Assembly (NCBI GenBank): GCA_039188505.1
Contig: JBCCZC010000257.1
Coordinates: 1 to 8,038, forward strand
Source of the DNA: JBCCZC01 sp039188505
GTDB lineage: Bacteria > Pseudomonadota > Gammaproteobacteria > Xanthomonadales > SZUA-38
DNA length: 8,038 bases
Direction: 5' to 3'
The notes beneath the pieces are model-generated. The model searched no databases and was not told the DNA's origin. It worked only from the letters and a program-made list of their open reading frames with translations. The translations under genes and the position numbers were made by a program. Below are positions 6,287 through 8,038 of this stretch, one piece after another; the stretch's first letter is position 1; each line of letters begins with the position of its first letter.

Positions 6287-6449
6287 GCATCCTGCCGGGC
6301 CTGTTTGAGCCGTCGCGAGCCTTCGATTGGGGTGGTGGCAGTCGGTGATCGTGGGAGGAGAATAGCGCGAGCTATTTGACGAGCGGGATCAGCGGCTGAC
6401 GCCAGCCCAAGCGCAGGCGCAGCAGGCTCAAACAGGCCCGGCAGGATGC
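6287..6449. repeat. 163-bp near-perfect palindrome (possible MITE, REP-like element or structured RNA)
   Basis: The outer 24 bases at 6287-6310 are an exact inverted copy of 6426-6449. Pairing continues inward: about 24 of 31 positions between roughly 6320-6350 and 6388-6417 are Watson-Crick, several others are G-U compatible. The centre is a perfect 6-bp stem with a GCGA tetraloop (AATAGC GCGA GCTATT, 6361-6376). Clear target duplications are not seen at the ends. No protein-like reading frame is convincing. I do not recognise the family. Confidence 0.75.
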
Positions 6450-6452
6450 CCA

Positions 6453-6487
6453 TAAAAGAAAGCCCGCCTGATCTTCACCGGGCGGGC
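6453..6487 (-). terminator. Rho-independent terminator of the htpG-hslR transcript
   Basis: On the minus strand GCCCGCC (6487-6481) pairs with GGCGGGC (6468-6462) and is followed by TTTCTTTTAT. This fits an intrinsic terminator about 210 bases after the hslR stop. A second hairpin, GGGCGG AAAT CCGCCC at 6490-6505, lies just upstream in the direction of transcription. Confidence 0.75.
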
Positions 6488-6505
6488 CCGGGCGGAAATC
6501 CGCCC

Positions 6506-6698
6506 TGTCCTTGCAGTTTCCATCCATGCGCTGAGCCGATTCCCGCGGAATCAACCGATGCCCTGGGGTCCGTTGGACATCATGCGCAGGATCAGGCTAG
6601 CAAGCTACAGGGTCTCTTCGCTCGGCAAATCGCCCGCCCAGAAGTAGGAAATTTCCTACATGCCTCCGAATTGTGACCCGAGACACACTTTTGGGCCC
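6506..6698. other. hslR 3' intergenic stretch with a 16-bp perfect palindrome
   Basis: No gene is evident here. GTAGGAAATTTCCTAC (6644-6659) is a perfect palindrome and stands out as AT-rich in its surroundings; a shorter stem GATTCC CGC GGAATC is at 6538-6552. The first could be an operator, a protein-binding site or part of the hslR 3' untranslated region; no gene starts near enough on the plus strand to be its obvious target. Confidence 0.5.
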
Positions 6699-7094
6699 CT
6701 AGCCGTCGAGTTCACCGCGGCCACGCAGCCGATCCAGGTCACGTCGGTCCTTCTTCGACGGTCGTCCGCCGTCCCGATTTGCCAGTGCCTCGCGCCGCTG
6801 GCGGCGCTCCTCGGCCTCGCGTTCGCGGCGTTCCACGCTGGCCCGAGTTTCCGCGTAAAGGGCCTGGGCTTCGGGCGCTGGGCCGCGTCGATCGGATAGA
6901 GCAACCACCTCCACCTCGAAGTGGACTCGACCGCGGGTGATGCTCAGCAGATCGCCGACGCGGACCTGACGCGCCGGCTTGACCCGCGCGTCATTGAGGT
7001 GAACCTTTCCACCTTCGACCGCGGCCCGGGCCAGCGTGCGCGTCTTGAAGAAACGCGCGGCCCAGAGCCACTTGTCGAGGCGCAGCACGGTCAC
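6699..7094 (-). CDS. hslR: Ribosome-associated heat shock protein Hsp15 (S4 domain)
   Basis: Small RNA-binding protein that recognises stalled free 50S subunits carrying a nascent chain and helps recycle them after heat stress. The 131 residues begin with an S4 domain (about 3-60): RLDKWLWAARFFKTRTLARAAVEGGKV is cut here into RLDKWLWAARFFKTR (5-19) and LARAAVEGGKVHLN (21-34), both typical of HslR. A highly charged helix (about 82-105) and a basic tail GRPSKKDRRDLDRLRG (110-125) follow, as in the family. The start is a GTG at 7094, three bases after the htpG stop; a second GTG at 7088 is equally possible. No strong Shine-Dalgarno is visible, so coupling to htpG translation is likely. Pairing with htpG fits a heat-shock operon ending at the terminator at 6453-6487. 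Confidence 0.93.
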   Translation of the reverse strand: MTVLRLDKWLWAARFFKTRTLARAAVEGGKVHLNDARVKPARQVRVGDLLSITRGRVHFEVEVVALSDRRGPAPEAQALYAETRASVERREREAEERRQRREALANRDGGRPSKKDRRDLDRLRGRGELDG

Positions 7095-7097
7095 GGC

Positions 7098-8038
7098 TCA
7101 GGCCGTGCCTTCGAGCAGTCCGTTCAGGCGCCGCACGAAACCGGCGGGATCGTCCAGTTGACCGCCCTCGGCAAGCCACGCCTGCTCGAACAGGACCGTC
7201 GCCCAGGCCTCGAAGCTGGCCTCGTCCTCGACGCCCTCGACCCGGCGAATCAGCGCGTGCTCGGGATTCACTTCGAGCTTCGGCTTGCCGCCGCCCATGG
7301 CGTGTCCCGCCTGCTTCAGGAGCGACTGCATGTGGACGGCCATCTCATGCTCGTCGAGGACCAGGCACGTCGGCGACTCGGTGAGTCGATGACTGATGAT
7401 GACGTCGGCAACGCGCTCGCCAAGCACCGTCTTGAGGCGCTCGATGAGCGGCTTGGCCTCGTCGGCGGCCTTCTCGCGCGCCTCGCGCTCCTTCTCGCCC
7501 TCGAATTTCGACAGATCCAGATCACCCTTCGCGATCGACTGGAAGCTCTTGCCATCGAATTCGCGGACGTGGCCCATCATCCACTCGTCCACCCGATCGT
7601 GCATCAGCAGGACCTCGATGCCGCGCTTGCGGAATACCTCGAGGTGCGGGCTGTTCTGCGCCGCCTGCAGGCTATCGGCCGTGACGTAGTAGATCTTGTC
7701 CTGCTCCGCCTTCATGCGCGAGACGTACGCCTCGAGAGACGTGAAGCTGCCCTGCTCCGCATCGGTCGAGGCGAAGCGCATCAGCTTGAGCAGCTTTTCC
7801 TGGTTGCCGAAGTCCTCGACCGGCCCTTCCTTGAGGACCTCGCCGAACTGCTTCCAGAAGGCCTGGTACTTCTCCTCGTCGGCCGCGATCTTGCCGACCA
7901 TGTCGAGCACGCGCTTCACGACCGAGCTGCGGATCTTACCGACCAGCGGGTTCTCCTGCAGCAGCTCCCGGGAGACGTTCAGCGGCAGGTCGTCCGAGTC
8001 GACCACGCCTCGAACGAAGCGCAGGTACTGGGGCAGCA
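7098..8038 (-). CDS. htpG: Molecular chaperone HtpG (Hsp90), 5' partial
   Basis: C-terminal 312 residues of the bacterial Hsp90, an ATP-dependent cytoplasmic chaperone; the N-terminal ATPase domain lies beyond the right edge. The visible part begins LPQYLRFVRGVVDSDDLPLN, continues VSRELLQENP, and includes the middle-domain segments AFWKQFGEVLKEG, LLKLMRFAST and VSRMKAEQDKIYYVTADS, IEVLLMHDRVDEW. The C-terminal dimerisation part has VADVIISHRLTESPTCLVLDEHEMAVHMQSLLKQAG (given in pieces: ISHRLTESPTCLV and HEMAVHMQSLLKQAG) and NPEHALIRRV. The end is normal and intact. The frame stays open to the edge, and a start at the GTG near 8006 is excluded because the family sequence continues upstream of it. 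It precedes hslR by 3 bp; heat-shock regulation is expected, but the promoter is outside the window. Confidence 0.97.
   Translation of the reverse strand, partial: LPQYLRFVRGVVDSDDLPLNVSRELLQENPLVGKIRSSVVKRVLDMVGKIAADEEKYQAFWKQFGEVLKEGPVEDFGNQEKLLKLMRFASTDAEQGSFTSLEAYVSRMKAEQDKIYYVTADSLQAAQNSPHLEVFRKRGIEVLLMHDRVDEWMMGHVREFDGKSFQSIAKGDLDLSKFEGEKEREAREKAADEAKPLIERLKTVLGERVADVIISHRLTESPTCLVLDEHEMAVHMQSLLKQAGHAMGGGKPKLEVNPEHALIRRVEGVEDEASFEAWATVLFEQAWLAEGGQLDDPAGFVRRLNGLLEGTA

Noticed and set aside
6490..6505. Second GC hairpin as an independent terminator
   Set aside because: Not followed by a T run on either strand; treated as an accessory to the terminator at 6453-6487.
6184..6554. Small minus-strand open frames (89 and 60 codons) in the repeat region
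   Set aside because: They are made of the palindrome and repeat arms, and one crosses the terminator; no ribosome binding site or family resemblance.
1..8038. tRNA, rRNA, CRISPR array, integrase or IS element
   Set aside because: No cloverleaf, rRNA core motif, regularly spaced repeats or transposase-like protein was seen on either strand.

Overview
The window is a GC-rich stretch of bacterial chromosome, apparently from a gammaproteobacterium. That inference rests on the gene set (two-domain NfuA, RluC, an Hsp15/HslR-type heat-shock protein, HtpG, a PhhB-like dehydratase) and on strongly G/C-biased third codon positions. I cannot name a genus. Genes are packed tightly, with almost no free space except about 650 bp between 6049 and 6698. 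No phage, plasmid, IS or CRISPR element is visible.

Layout, left to right. (1) A minus-strand cluster reads from about 2861 down to the left edge: a serine esterase of the enterochelin-esterase-like family, then nfuA (Fe-S carrier) starting directly on the esterase stop codon, then an Fe-S-type cryptochrome/photolyase that runs off the left edge. (2) On the plus strand, a pterin-4a-carbinolamine dehydratase (phhB type) is followed 17 bp later by a CPBP/Abi-type intramembrane protein with a degenerate active site. (3) On the minus strand, a short EF-Ts-like protein overlaps the TTG start of rluC, and rluC converges on the CPBP gene with 2 bp between stop codons. (4) A gene-free region holds stacked hairpins, a 163-bp near-perfect palindrome with a third partial copy beside it, an intrinsic terminator and a 16-bp perfect palindrome. 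(5) htpG (partial, running off the right edge) and hslR lie on the minus strand 3 bp apart and look like a heat-shock pair ending at that terminator.

The observation most worth following is in the photolyase. Its reading frame is broken by a single TGA at 145-147, at the position where the family carries the first cysteine ligand of its [4Fe-4S] cluster. All 48 codons between the TGA and the window edge remain in frame and strongly family-like. A perfect 6-bp hairpin starts at the base after the TGA, and an Fe-S carrier gene lies immediately upstream. Selenocysteine at an Fe-S ligand position would be novel as far as I know. A fresh nonsense mutation or a single base error remains at least as likely on the data visible here, because no selenocysteine machinery is in the window and the hairpin can be explained by the codons for a conserved peptide. 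Second in interest are the EF-Ts-like protein that lacks the N-terminal domain and the long palindrome.
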